Shown here: piece after piece, positions 1-10,281 of the stretch
How the letters are laid out: the number at the start of each line of letters is the position of its first letter
Numbering within the stretch: the stretch's first letter is position 1
The notes under the pieces: model-generated
What the model was told of the DNA's origin: nothing
Database searches by the model: none
Seen by the model: the letters and a program-made list of their open reading frames with translations, nothing else
Origin: Microlunatus flavus
GTDB lineage: Bacteria; Actinomycetota; Actinomycetes; Propionibacteriales; Propionibacteriaceae
Reading direction: 5' to 3'
Assembly (NCBI RefSeq): GCF_900110855.1
Contig: NZ_FOFA01000008.1
Span: forward strand, 68,521-132,520
Length of the DNA stretch: 64,000 nucleotides
Made by a program: the position numbers and the translations under genes

Positions 1-6
1 GTCCGA

Positions 7-37
7 CCGACCAGCTGAGCGCGGGGCCGCTGGTCGG
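7..37. terminator. Inverted repeat, probable terminator of a gene left of the window
   Basis: Nine-base arms at 7-15 and 29-37 pair perfectly around a 13-nt loop. No T-tract follows, as is common for high-GC actinobacterial hairpins. It lies upstream of the first gene, so it most likely ends a transcript entering from the left; that is inference. Confidence 0.4.
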
Positions 38-120
38 GTGACGAGCACGCCTGCGAGGACCGGTCGCGACCACCGACCGGTCCCCCACGGGTGCCGCCCG
101 GTTCCTCACCGACCTGCGGC

Positions 121-126
121 TAGGGT
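121..126 (+). promoter_or_regulatory. -10 element of a leaderless promoter
   Basis: TAGGGT is followed by 7 nt and then the ATG at 134. In actinobacteria transcription starts about 7 nt after the -10, so the mRNA would begin at or next to the start codon. No Shine-Dalgarno sequence is visible before this ATG, which fits. Confidence 0.5.
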
Positions 127-133
127 CGTGGCC

Positions 134-1306
134 ATGGCCTCGCCGTGGAGAGCGCAGCGACTCGCCTCGTCCACCACGACGATCTTCGCCGAGATGTCGG
201 CGCTCGCCGTCGCGACCGGCTCCGTGAACCTCGGTCAGGGGTTCCCCGACACCGACGGCCCGGACTTCATGCTCGAGGCGGCCCGCCGGGCGATCGCCGA
301 GGGCGTCAACCAGTACCCGCCCGGTCGGGGCATCGCCCCGCTGCGGCAGGCCATCGCCGCGCACGCGCGCCGGCACCAGGGGCTCGAGTACGACCCGGAC
401 ACCGAGGTGCTGGTGACGACGGGGGCGACCGAGGCCCTGGCCGCGACCATCGAGGCGTACGTGGACCCGGGCGACGAGGTCATCGCCCTCGAGCCCTTCT
501 ACGACTCCTACGCGGCCTCGATCGACCTCGCGGGCGGCAAGCGGGTCGGCGTCGGCCTCTTCGGGCCCGACTTCCACCTCGACCACGCGGAGCTCGAGGC
601 GGCCTTCGGCCCGCGCACGAAGCTCGTCCTGATCAACTCCCCGCACAACCCGACCGGGGTCGTGCTGGGCGAGGACGACCTCGCGGCGATCGCGCGCCTC
701 GCCGTCGAGCACGACGTCCTCGTGGTCACCGACGAGGTCTACGAGCACCTCGTCTTCGAGGGCGCTCGGCACCGGTCGCTGGCGTCGTTCCCGGGCATGC
801 GCGAACGGACGATCCGCATCTCCTCGGCGGGCAAGACGTACTCCGCGACGGGGTGGAAGATCGGCTGGGCCATGGGCCCCGCGGCGCTGGTCGACGAGGT
901 GACGGCGGTCAAGCAGTTCCTCACGTACGTGTCGGGGGCTCCCTTCCAGCCGGCGGTCGCCCAGGCCCTCGACGAGGGGGACGCGTGGGTCGCGCAGTCG
1001 GTCCGCGACCTGCAGGACCGGCGCGACCAGCTCGCCGCGGGCCTGGTCTCGATGGGCCTGGATCCCGTCGTCCCGCAGGGCACCTACTTCATGACCACCG
1101 ACGTCCGCCCGCTCGGCTACGACGACGGCGTCGCGTTCTGCCGCGACCTGCCGCACCGTGCGGGGGTCGTCGCCATCCCCCACCAGGTCTTCTACGACCG
1201 CCAGGAGGCGGGGCGGCCCTACGTGCGCTGGGCCTTCTGCAAGCGCCGCGAGGTGATCGACGAGGCGGTCGAGCGCCTCGGCGCGCTCGTCAGCCCTCGA
1301 GCCTGA
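134..1306 (+). CDS. PLP-dependent aminotransferase, class I/II
   Basis: Predicted fold-type I aminotransferase (390 aa) of the subgroup containing DapC-like N-succinyldiaminopimelate and kynurenine/methionine aminotransferases. It transfers an amino group to a 2-oxo acid in the cytosol. The substrate-binding segment NSPHNPTG is at residues 168-175 and the PLP lysine is K234 in SSAGKTYSATGWK. A Tyr-rich Y-Y-P-G segment near residue 60 is also typical. The frame stays open back to 38, but the leading residues are Pro/Arg-rich and unconserved; the ATG at 134 follows a -10 box (121-126), so I start there. The 3' end overlaps the convergent membrane-protein gene by 17 bp. The exact amino donor cannot be told from sequence. 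Confidence 0.88.
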   Translation: MASPWRAQRLASSTTTIFAEMSALAVATGSVNLGQGFPDTDGPDFMLEAARRAIAEGVNQYPPGRGIAPLRQAIAAHARRHQGLEYDPDTEVLVTTGATEALAATIEAYVDPGDEVIALEPFYDSYAASIDLAGGKRVGVGLFGPDFHLDHAELEAAFGPRTKLVLINSPHNPTGVVLGEDDLAAIARLAVEHDVLVVTDEVYEHLVFEGARHRSLASFPGMRERTIRISSAGKTYSATGWKIGWAMGPAALVDEVTAVKQFLTYVSGAPFQPAVAQALDEGDAWVAQSVRDLQDRRDQLAAGLVSMGLDPVVPQGTYFMTTDVRPLGYDDGVAFCRDLPHRAGVVAIPHQVFYDRQEAGRPYVRWAFCKRREVIDEAVERLGALVSPRA

Positions 1307-1967
1307 AGCCCTCGGCCCGCGCTCGGCGATCCCGTCGGCCGTACCAGCGGTTCGCCGACGGCACCCACAGGACGCCCACGGCGGTCCCGACGTAGACCGC
1401 CACCACGAACCACGTCAGCCACGACTCGCGCAGCCACCAGGCCGCCCAGGCCAGGGCCACGACGCCGACGGCGGTGTGGGCGATGCGCGTCCAGGGCCGG
1501 CGCGCGAGCAGGCAGAAGGCCGTGACGACGGAGGCGACCGGGAAGCCGTAGAGCGGCAGCCACAGCCCATCACCCATCCGCAGGACGGCCTCGTCGAGCA
1601 GGTGGAAGATCACGCCGTCGTCGCCGGACGGACCCAGCGCCCGGGTGCCCGCGGCCGCGACGAGCAGGAACAGGCTGAGCCCGCACACCCACAGCATCGC
1701 GGCCGTGACCGCGAGGGTGACGGCCAGCCCGACCACCGCGGGCCGCTGCTCACCGCCGGCCGCGAGCGGGAGGGACGGCACGGGGGGCGGGAGCTGGCGC
1801 AGCTGCTCGTCGGTCACCCCCGGGGCAGGGCCCCAGGACGGGACGGGTTGGTAGGACGCGGGCCCGGCCGGTCCCGGGGGCCAGGGGCTCCCGTACGGGG
1901 CCGGGTAGGCGGGGCCGGGCCCCGAGGACGGGCCCGGACCCCACGGGGAGGTCTCGCCGCTCGTCAC
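1290..1967 (-). CDS. Proline-rich N-terminus, multi-pass membrane protein, unknown function
   Basis: A 225-aa protein. Residues 1-75 are rich in Pro, Gly, Ser and Tyr and probably form a disordered cytosolic tail. After that come about four hydrophobic segments (roughly 77-108, 138-155, 165-182 and 186-205) and a basic C-terminus. This architecture is common among uncharacterised actinobacterial membrane proteins, and I recognise no catalytic motif. The GTG start at 1967 sits 6 nt after a minus-strand TACGCT -10 element (1974-1979), suggesting a leaderless mRNA. It converges with the aminotransferase and overlaps its end. Function unknown. Confidence 0.7.
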   Translation of the reverse strand: MTSGETSPWGPGPSSGPGPAYPAPYGSPWPPGPAGPASYQPVPSWGPAPGVTDEQLRQLPPPVPSLPLAAGGEQRPAVVGLAVTLAVTAAMLWVCGLSLFLLVAAAGTRALGPSGDDGVIFHLLDEAVLRMGDGLWLPLYGFPVASVVTAFCLLARRPWTRIAHTAVGVVALAWAAWWLRESWLTWFVVAVYVGTAVGVLWVPSANRWYGRRDRRARAEGFRLEG

Positions 1968-1973
1968 CCGACC

Positions 1974-1979
1974 AGCGTA
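1974..1979 (-). promoter_or_regulatory. -10 element of a leaderless promoter
   Basis: On the minus strand the hexamer reads TACGCT. Six bases separate it from the GTG start at 1967, the spacing expected when transcription begins at the start codon. Confidence 0.5.
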
Positions 1980-2010
1980 GGGCGGACGGGGTCGCTCCCG
2001 GGCGGAGTCG

Positions 2011-2859
2011 TCACAGCCCGAAGAGCTCCGACGGCGGCGGCGGCGACGGTTCGGCGTCCTCGTCGCTGTAGGCCGGGGCGCTCCCGACCAGCTGGTCCAG
2101 GCGGGCGCCGTGCACGACCCGGTACGGGAACGGCGGGCGGCCGGCCCGGTCGGCGAGGTCGGTCCAGGTGCCGTCCTCGAGCGGACGGTCGCTCGCGACG
2201 AGGACCACGTTGCCGAACCGTCGCCCCTTGAGCGTGCTCGGCTCGGTGCACAGGCCGACCGAGCCGAGCTCGGCGCGCAGCCCGGCGACGACCCGGCGCG
2301 TGTAGCGCAGGCCGCCGCTGTCGGTGATGTTGAGGGCCAGCACGCCGTCCGGGCGCAGCACCCGGTGCAGCTCCGCGATCGCCTCGCGCGTGGTCAGGTC
2401 GGCCGGCACCCGGGCCCCGGCGAAGGCGTCGAGGACGACGAGGTCCGCGATGCCGTCGCGCAGCTGCGGCAGGCCCGAGCGGCCGTCGACGGCGCGGACC
2501 TTGATGCCGCTGGAGCGCGGCAGCGGGAGCCGCGAGCGGACGAAGTCGGTCAGCTCCTCGTCCGGCTCCAGCACCGTCTGCGTCGACCCGGGTCGCGTCG
2601 CCGCCACGTAGCGCGGCAGGGTCAGCCCGGCGCCGCCGACGTGCACGGCCCGCAGCGGGACGCCCGGCTCGAAGGACGACTCGACGAGGTCAGCGACGCG
2701 CTGCACGTAGTCGAACTCGAGGTGCGACGGGTCGTCGAGGTCCACGTACGACTGGTCGGTCCGCCCGACGCGGAGCAGGTAGGCCGAGCGGCGACCCACG
2801 TCCGGGACGAGTACGACCGGGGTGTCGCCACCCCGCAGGACCAGCTCGTCGCTCCGCAC
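2011..2859 (-). CDS. Spermidine synthase-like methyltransferase-fold protein
   Basis: A 282-aa Rossmann-fold protein resembling the spermine/spermidine synthase family. A glycine motif in VHVGGAG (around residues 72-78) should bind the nucleoside cofactor. It is followed by an acidic strand end in VLEPDEE and by DLVVLDAF (near residue 140), where the family places its catalytic acidic residue. Many actinobacterial members lack polyamine synthase activity, so the name indicates fold rather than reaction. The start at GTG 2859 has GGGAG about 5 nt upstream. It is divergent from corA. The C-terminus is Pro-rich and probably disordered. Confidence 0.75.
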   Translation of the reverse strand: MRSDELVLRGGDTPVVLVPDVGRRSAYLLRVGRTDQSYVDLDDPSHLEFDYVQRVADLVESSFEPGVPLRAVHVGGAGLTLPRYVAATRPGSTQTVLEPDEELTDFVRSRLPLPRSSGIKVRAVDGRSGLPQLRDGIADLVVLDAFAGARVPADLTTREAIAELHRVLRPDGVLALNITDSGGLRYTRRVVAGLRAELGSVGLCTEPSTLKGRRFGNVVLVASDRPLEDGTWTDLADRAGRPPFPYRVVHGARLDQLVGSAPAYSDEDAEPSPPPPSELFGL

Positions 2860-2972
2860 GCGTCTCCCTTACCCGGGCGTCGTCGGGGACACGGCCCGGA
2901 GGCAGGATAGGCGTGGCGACGCGAGGTGGCGACGGACGGACCGGCGCGCAGCGGCACCGGGAGGGCCGGCCC

Positions 2973-3956
2973 GTGGAGCTGCGCTGGGTGAGCGACGAGG
3001 GCGTCTGCGTACGTCCGCCCGCCGAGGTGGGTGAGCTCCTGGGCCGCGAGGACGGGTTCGTCTGGGTCGACGTGCCGCAGTGGGACGAGGAGGCCGAGGC
3101 GCTGCTCGCCGGGACGTTCGGGGCGCACCCGCTCGCCCTCGCGCACACGCGCGAGCGCAACCACATCGCCCTGGTGCACCGCTACCCCGGCCACCTCTTC
3201 ATCGCCATCCACGCGCCCAAGATCGGCGCGCGCGGGCACGTGCACTACCTGGAGCTCGACCAGTACATCGGCGAGCGCTTCCTCGTCACCGTGCACGGCC
3301 CGCTCAACCCCGTCGTCCCCCTCGAGGACGCGCTGCGCGAGACCCGCGAGGTCGCCGACCGGATGGAACGCGGCCGGCTGCGGCCGTCGTCACCCTTCGC
3401 CCTCACGTACGCGATCGTCTCGACGATCGTGCGGCACGAGTCCGACCTGGTCAACGAGCTCGCCCGCGAGGTGGGCCTGCTCGAGCAGGCGGTGACCTCG
3501 GCGGTGGACGAGGAGCCGCAGGAGTTCCTGGGCAAGCTGTTCATGGCCCGCCACGAGCTGCTGACGGTGAAGACCATGGCGACCCAGGCCGGCGAGATCT
3601 ACCGGCGGGCGGTGTCCATCGTCGACTTCGCGCCGCCCGACGGGCTGCAGCAGATGCGCGACGTCCTCGACCAGTACGAGCGGGTCGCCTCGATCGCGCA
3701 GAGCCAGCTGGAGTTCCTGCAAGGCGTGACCGAGTTCTACCGCGCGCGCACCGACACGAAGATGACCATCGCCGGCGAGAAGCTCGCCGTCATCGCGGCG
3801 CTGACGCTGCCGGTGACCGCCATCTCGTCGGTCATGGGCATGAACGTGATCGTCAACGAGTCCACGCACTGGCCGCTGCTGATCGTCCTGCTGGCGCTGA
3901 TGTTCACGCTGGCGATGCTGCTGCTGCGCTGGGCCAAGCGGCAGGGCTGGTGGTGA
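2973..3956 (+). CDS. corA: CorA-type magnesium/cobalt transporter
   Basis: Inner-membrane divalent-cation channel of the CorA family, 327 aa from this start. The N-terminal two-thirds is the cytosolic alpha/beta domain followed by the long helix. Two C-terminal transmembrane helices follow, and the family signature GMN is at residues 289-291 (MGMNVIVNES) at the periplasmic mouth. I chose GTG 2973 because GGGAGGG (2959-2965) lies 7 nt upstream and the protein then begins VELRWVSDEG. The frame is open to GTG 2913, but that adds 20 unconserved residues. The next gene overlaps the stop by 4 nt (GTGA), implying co-translation. Confidence 0.88.
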   Translation: MELRWVSDEGVCVRPPAEVGELLGREDGFVWVDVPQWDEEAEALLAGTFGAHPLALAHTRERNHIALVHRYPGHLFIAIHAPKIGARGHVHYLELDQYIGERFLVTVHGPLNPVVPLEDALRETREVADRMERGRLRPSSPFALTYAIVSTIVRHESDLVNELAREVGLLEQAVTSAVDEEPQEFLGKLFMARHELLTVKTMATQAGEIYRRAVSIVDFAPPDGLQQMRDVLDQYERVASIAQSQLEFLQGVTEFYRARTDTKMTIAGEKLAVIAALTLPVTAISSVMGMNVIVNESTHWPLLIVLLALMFTLAMLLLRWAKRQGWW

Positions 3957-4342
3957 CGCCGGTGGAGGGGCCCTGCCCGTGCGACAGCGGGCTCACCTAC
4001 GCGGACTGCTGCGAGCCGCTTCACGACGGGCGGGCCGGGGCCGAGACGGCCGAGCGGCTGATGCGCTCGCGCTACGCCGCGTACGCGGTCGGGCGCACGG
4101 ACCACGTGTTCCGCACCTGGCACCCACGGACCCGGCCGGCCGACGTGGAGCCGACTCCCGGGCTGCGCTGGACGGGCCTGACCGTGCTCGCGGCTGAGGC
4201 CGGCGGTGCGGACGACGCCGAGGGCACGGTCGAGTTCGAGGCCGCGTACGAGACCGCCGAGGGTCCCGGCACGCTGCACGAGCGGAGCCGGTTCGTCCGT
4301 CGCGGACCGCGCTGGGTCTACGTCGACGGCGACGAGCCCTGA
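3953..4342 (+). CDS. SEC-C motif protein, YchJ/UPF0225 family
   Basis: A 129-aa protein of the YchJ (UPF0225) family. The N-terminal metal-binding SEC-C motif CPCDSG...YADCC is at about residues 8-20, followed by an NTF2-like core. The basic stretch RLMRSRYAAYAVG near residue 36 and the C-terminal WVYVDGD are typical. The biochemical role is not established. Its GTG start overlaps the CorA stop codon (GTGA), so the two are probably one transcript. The frame is also open far upstream, but that part lies in the alternative frame of corA. A long perfect palindrome follows the stop. Confidence 0.85.
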   Translation: MTPVEGPCPCDSGLTYADCCEPLHDGRAGAETAERLMRSRYAAYAVGRTDHVFRTWHPRTRPADVEPTPGLRWTGLTVLAAEAGGADDAEGTVEFEAAYETAEGPGTLHERSRFVRRGPRWVYVDGDEP

Positions 4343-4343
4343 A

Positions 4344-4392
4344 AACTTCTGCGCGGTTGACCACCTCACAGGTGGTCAACCGCGCAGAAGTT
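4344..4392. terminator. Perfect 23-bp palindrome, bidirectional terminator
   Basis: Arms 4344-4366 and 4370-4392 are perfectly complementary with a 3-nt loop. The element begins 2 nt after the stop of the SEC-C gene and ends 15 nt before the convergent clpB stop, so it can end transcription from both sides. The outermost bases (AA.../...TT) would give a short A-U stem base in either direction. Confidence 0.8.
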
Positions 4393-4407
4393 CTTCACGT
4401 GGCGACG

Positions 4408-7005
<2,598 letters not shown>

Positions 7006-7026
7006 GGAAGGAGCAGGTACCTCCGG

Positions 7027-7047
7027 GTTGAGTGTCCTCGGCTCAAG
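7027..7047. promoter_or_regulatory. HAIR operator 1 of clpB (HspR site)
   Basis: Inverted repeat with 7-base arms (7027-7033 and 7041-7047) and a 7-base spacer, matching the HspR-associated inverted repeat CTTGAGT-N7-ACTCAAG. It overlaps the 3' end of the probable -10 of clpB. Confidence 0.85.
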
Positions 7048-7075
7048 TGTGCCGCGCCGCCGGTCAGGGGCGCAA
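7046..7075 (-). promoter_or_regulatory. Probable clpB promoter
   Basis: On the minus strand TTGCGC (7070-7075) and CACACT (7046-7051) are separated by 18 nt. HAIR 1 begins inside the -10 and would cover the transcription start, the same layout as at dnaK. The hexamers are weak matches, so this is inference. Confidence 0.45.
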
Positions 7076-7081
7076 GCAAGA

Positions 7082-7102
7082 CTTGAGCGTCATAGGCTCA
7101 AC
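7082..7102. promoter_or_regulatory. HAIR operator 2 of clpB (HspR site)
   Basis: Second HspR-type inverted repeat: CTTGAGC (7082-7088), 7-nt spacer, GCTCAAC (7096-7102). It lies upstream of the predicted -35. Confidence 0.82.
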
Positions 7103-7255
7103 CTGACCTCCGGACGGGCTATTCCCTGACGACAGCGTGCGCGCAGGACGCCGCGCAGACCAGAGGGACCCGGGGCCGTACGGGGTGCCGCGCGGGACCG
7201 TTCGGGGTCGACGTCGCGCGCCGAGAACCCCGCACGCGCCGCGTCGGGCCCGCGC

Positions 7256-8125
7256 TCAGCGACGCGGCAGCGTGGTGACCGGCCGGGCCGCCAGCAGGGC
7301 CCGGTCCGCCGCGAGCTCGGCGGCCGCCTCCCGCAGCAGGGGCAGGTGCTGCGACACGAGCACGTCCATCGACGTCTCCATCGCGTGCGCGTTGACGTTC
7401 ATGGCGCAGGTGACGCGGCCGTCGGCGTCGAGCACGGGGACAGCGACCGAGCGCACGGCGGGCGCGAGCGCCTGGTCCGTGGCGGCCCAGCCCTGGTCCC
7501 GGACCCGGGCGAGCTCCTCGAGCAGCTCGCCGCGCGCGGGCACGCGGGCCGGCTCGACGCCGGAGCGGGTCGGTTCGGCGAGCGCCGCGTCGCGCTGGGC
7601 GGGCGGAAGGTGGGCCAGGAGGACCTTGCCGAGCGACGTGACGACGGCCGGGAAGCGGGTGCCGATGCCCACCGAGAGCGCCACGAGCTTGGGCACCGCG
7701 ACCCGGGCCACGTAGACGATGTCGCTCCCGTCGAGCTCGGCGACCGAGCAGGACTCGTGGGTCGCGGCGCTGAGCCGCTCCAGGTGCGGCCGGGCGAGGG
7801 TCCACAGGTCGCTGGCCGAGACGTACGCCAGGCCCAACTCCAGCACCCGCGGCGTGAGCCGGTGCAGCCCGCCGTCGCTGCGGACGTAGCCGAGGTCGAC
7901 GAGCGTGAGCAGGATGCGCCGGGTCGTGGGGCGGCTCAACCCGGCGGCCTGCGCCAGGTCGCTCAGCGACGCGGGGGCACCCGTCGTCCCGAAGGCCCGG
8001 ATGACGTCGAGCCCGCGCGCGAGCGCCTCGATGAAGTCCGGACCGGCGTCCCCCCGCCCACGACGGGCCGAGGCGGGGTCCGGCTCGGGACCGGGTCCCG
8101 GGGGGTCTTGACGGCCTGGCGTCAC
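7256..8125 (-). CDS. IclR-family transcriptional regulator
   Basis: A 289-aa regulator. An N-terminal winged helix-turn-helix (about residues 28-88, containing LSDLAQAAGLSRPTTRRILLTL split by the turn) is followed by the IclR effector domain (about 105-275, with the typical FPAVVTSLGKVLLA segment). The best relatives are the PcaR/PobR-type regulators of aromatic catabolism. The frame is open to ATG 8176, but that would run into the divergent gene's control region. GTG 8125 sits 7 nt after a minus-strand CATCCT -10-like hexamer, so I start there. It is divergent from the catabolic operon at 8194 and probably controls it through the palindrome at 8144-8160. Confidence 0.85.
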   Translation of the reverse strand: MTPGRQDPPGPGPEPDPASARRGRGDAGPDFIEALARGLDVIRAFGTTGAPASLSDLAQAAGLSRPTTRRILLTLVDLGYVRSDGGLHRLTPRVLELGLAYVSASDLWTLARPHLERLSAATHESCSVAELDGSDIVYVARVAVPKLVALSVGIGTRFPAVVTSLGKVLLAHLPPAQRDAALAEPTRSGVEPARVPARGELLEELARVRDQGWAATDQALAPAVRSVAVPVLDADGRVTCAMNVNAHAMETSMDVLVSQHLPLLREAAAELAADRALLAARPVTTLPRR

Positions 8126-8143
8126 GCGGGTCAGGATGCCCCA

Positions 8144-8160
8144 TGTCCGCTGGACGGACA
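8144..8160. promoter_or_regulatory. Probable operator of the IclR-type regulator
   Basis: TGTCCG (8144-8149) and CGGACA (8155-8160) form a perfect 6-bp inverted repeat with a 5-nt centre. A further TGTCCG half-site lies at 8163-8168. It sits between the divergent regulator and the operon. Binding by the neighbouring IclR protein is inferred from position. Confidence 0.6.
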
Positions 8161-8193
8161 AGTGTCCGACCAGCATTCGTGCGAGGAGCGCCG

Positions 8194-9423
8194 ATGTCCG
8201 TGGAGACCGGGTCGCCGGCCGCGCTCGCGGTGCACGACGGGGTCGGGCCGCTCACCGGGCTCCTGGTCGCCGACCTCTCGCGGGTCCTGGCCGGCCCGTA
8301 CGCGACGCAGATCATGGCCGACCTGGGCGCCACCGTCGTCAAGGTCGAGGCCCCCTCCGGCGACGAGACCCGGGGCTGGCGCCCGCCCGAGCGCGACGGC
8401 GTGTCGACCTACTACCTCGGCATCAACCGCAACAAGCGCGACGTGGTGCTGGACTTCCGCGACGCCGACGACCGGGCCGACGCGGCCGAGCTGTGCCGCC
8501 GCGCGGACGTCGTGATCGAGAACTTCCGCCCCGGCGGCCTCGCGCGCTTCGGCCTCGACTACGACAGCGTCGCCGCGACGAACCCGGGGGTCGTGTACGC
8601 CTCCATCAGCGGCTTCGGCTCGGCCGAGGGGGCGACGCTGCCCGGCTACGACCTGGTCGTGCAGGCGGCGTCCGGGCTGATGAGCCTCACCGGCGACCCC
8701 GACGGGCAGGCGTACCGCAGCGGGGTCTCGGTCTTCGACATCATGAGCGGGCTGCAGTCCGTGATCGGCGTGCTGGCCGCGCTGCGGCACCGCGACGCGA
8801 CCGGCGAGGGCCAGCACGTCGAGGTCAACCTGCTGTCGACGGCGCTCGCGGCGATGGCCAACCACTCCTCGACCTTCGTGGCGGCGGGCAGCGTGCCCTT
8901 CCGCATGGGCAACGCCCACCCGAGCCTGTTCCCGTACGAGCCGCTGCCGTGCGGCGAGGGCGAGCTCGTGGTCGTCGCCGCCAACGACCCGCAGTTCCGC
9001 AAGCTCGCGACAGCGCTCGGGCGACCGGAGCTCGCCGACGACGAGCGGTTCGCGACGACCCCGCTGCGCAACCGGAACCGGGAGGCGCTGCGGCCGCTGC
9101 TGCTCGAACCGCTCTCCACCGACACCGCCGAGGGCTGGTTCGACCGGCTCACCGCGGCCGGCGTCCCGTGCGGCCCGATCAACACCATCGACGGCGGCGT
9201 CGCGCTCGCCGAACGGCTCGGCCTCGACCCCGTCGTGCAGGTCGGCGAGGGTGAGGACGCGGTGCCGATGATCCGCAACGCGATCCGCTTCTCCGCCACG
9301 CCCGCCCAGTACTCGACGCCCGCCCCGGCCCTCGGCGCCGACTCCGACCAGGTCCGCGCGTGGCTGCGGGACGGGCGACCGGACCCCGGTCCGGACCCAG
9401 CGCAGCAAGGGGAGGACGCCTGA
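8194..9423 (+). CDS. CaiB/BaiF-type (class III) CoA-transferase
   Basis: A 409-aa family III CoA-transferase, which moves CoA between carboxylic acids through an aspartyl-CoA thioester. The CoA-binding N-terminal region (DLSRVLAGPYATQIMADLGA, residues about 28-47) and the catalytic aspartate D153 in GYDLVVQA are visible. ATG 8194 has GAGGAG (8183-8188) 5 nt upstream; the longer frame to 8143 would cross the operator. First gene of a five-gene operon; its stop shares one base with the next ATG (TGATG). Context suggests it activates a carboxylate intermediate of ring cleavage. The acid is unknown. Confidence 0.87.
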   Translation: MSVETGSPAALAVHDGVGPLTGLLVADLSRVLAGPYATQIMADLGATVVKVEAPSGDETRGWRPPERDGVSTYYLGINRNKRDVVLDFRDADDRADAAELCRRADVVIENFRPGGLARFGLDYDSVAATNPGVVYASISGFGSAEGATLPGYDLVVQAASGLMSLTGDPDGQAYRSGVSVFDIMSGLQSVIGVLAALRHRDATGEGQHVEVNLLSTALAAMANHSSTFVAAGSVPFRMGNAHPSLFPYEPLPCGEGELVVVAANDPQFRKLATALGRPELADDERFATTPLRNRNREALRPLLLEPLSTDTAEGWFDRLTAAGVPCGPINTIDGGVALAERLGLDPVVQVGEGEDAVPMIRNAIRFSATPAQYSTPAPALGADSDQVRAWLRDGRPDPGPDPAQQGEDA

Positions 9424-10220
9424 TGCCCGAGTTCCCCACCTCGATCGGGACGAGCGACCCGACGACGATCCGGCTGCTCGGCCACGACCTCGCGGGCGAG
9501 CTGCTCGGCCAGGTCGGCTTCGGCGAGCTGGCCTTCTGGCTGGCGGCCCGCCGCCGGCCGAGCGCGGGCGAGGTGCGGCTCTTCGAGGCCGTGCTCGTGT
9601 CGCTGACCGACCACGGCTTCACGCCGACCGCCATCGCCGCGCGGCTCACGTACTACAGCGCCCCCGACTCGGTCCAGGGCGCGCTGGCCGCCGGGATCCT
9701 CGGCGGCGGCTCCCGCTTCCTCGGCGTCACCGAGGACACCGGACGGTGGCTGCACCGGGTGCTCGAGGGCCTCGACGACGCCGAGAGCCGCAGCGACGAC
9801 GACTGGGACGCGGTCGCCCTCGAGGCGGTGCGCGCCGCCCGTGCGGCCGGGGAGAAGGTGCCCGGGATCGGCCACCCCGTTCACAAGGAGGCCGACCCTC
9901 GGGTGCCGGTGATGTTCGCCATCGCCGAGGACAGCGGCAGCCTGGGCGCCCACCTGCGCTTGTTCGCCGCGGTCGGGCGGGTGCACGAGCAGGTGCTCGG
10001 ACGCCGGCTCCCCCTGAACGGCGCCGGTGTGGCCGGCGCGGCGCTCGCGGACCTCGGGCTCCCGATCGAGCTGCTGCGCGCGTTCGCCCTGCTCGCCCGG
10101 ACGGCCGGGCTGATCGGCCACCTCGCCGAGGAGCGCGAGTCGCCGATCGCCCCCGCGGTCTACGCCGAGGTCGACCGCAACGCCGTGTACGTGCCGCTGC
10201 CCGACGCCGGGTCTGCCTGA
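9423..10220 (+). CDS. Citryl-CoA lyase-like small citrate synthase homologue
   Basis: A 265-aa member of the citrate synthase fold, shorter than true citrate synthases (about 370-430 aa). The signature GHPVHKEADPRV (about residues 150-161) carries one conserved histidine/aspartate set. The small size matches stand-alone citryl-CoA lyase-type proteins, which cleave a 3-hydroxy-3-carboxyacyl-CoA into an acyl-CoA and a 2-oxo acid. Its ATG overlaps the stop of the CoA-transferase, so the two are coupled: one would make the thioester, the other split it. Actual substrate unknown; citryl-CoA itself is only one possibility. Confidence 0.78.
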   Translation: MPEFPTSIGTSDPTTIRLLGHDLAGELLGQVGFGELAFWLAARRRPSAGEVRLFEAVLVSLTDHGFTPTAIAARLTYYSAPDSVQGALAAGILGGGSRFLGVTEDTGRWLHRVLEGLDDAESRSDDDWDAVALEAVRAARAAGEKVPGIGHPVHKEADPRVPVMFAIAEDSGSLGAHLRLFAAVGRVHEQVLGRRLPLNGAGVAGAALADLGLPIELLRAFALLARTAGLIGHLAEERESPIAPAVYAEVDRNAVYVPLPDAGSA

Positions 10221-10281
10221 CGCCGCCGACGACCCACCCGACAGATCCACCGACACATCCACCGACCGGAACGGAGCCTCG

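Noticed and set aside
38-133. Longer start for the first aminotransferase
   Set aside because: The extra residues are Pro/Arg/His-rich and pass through the -10 element; no such extension is typical of the family.
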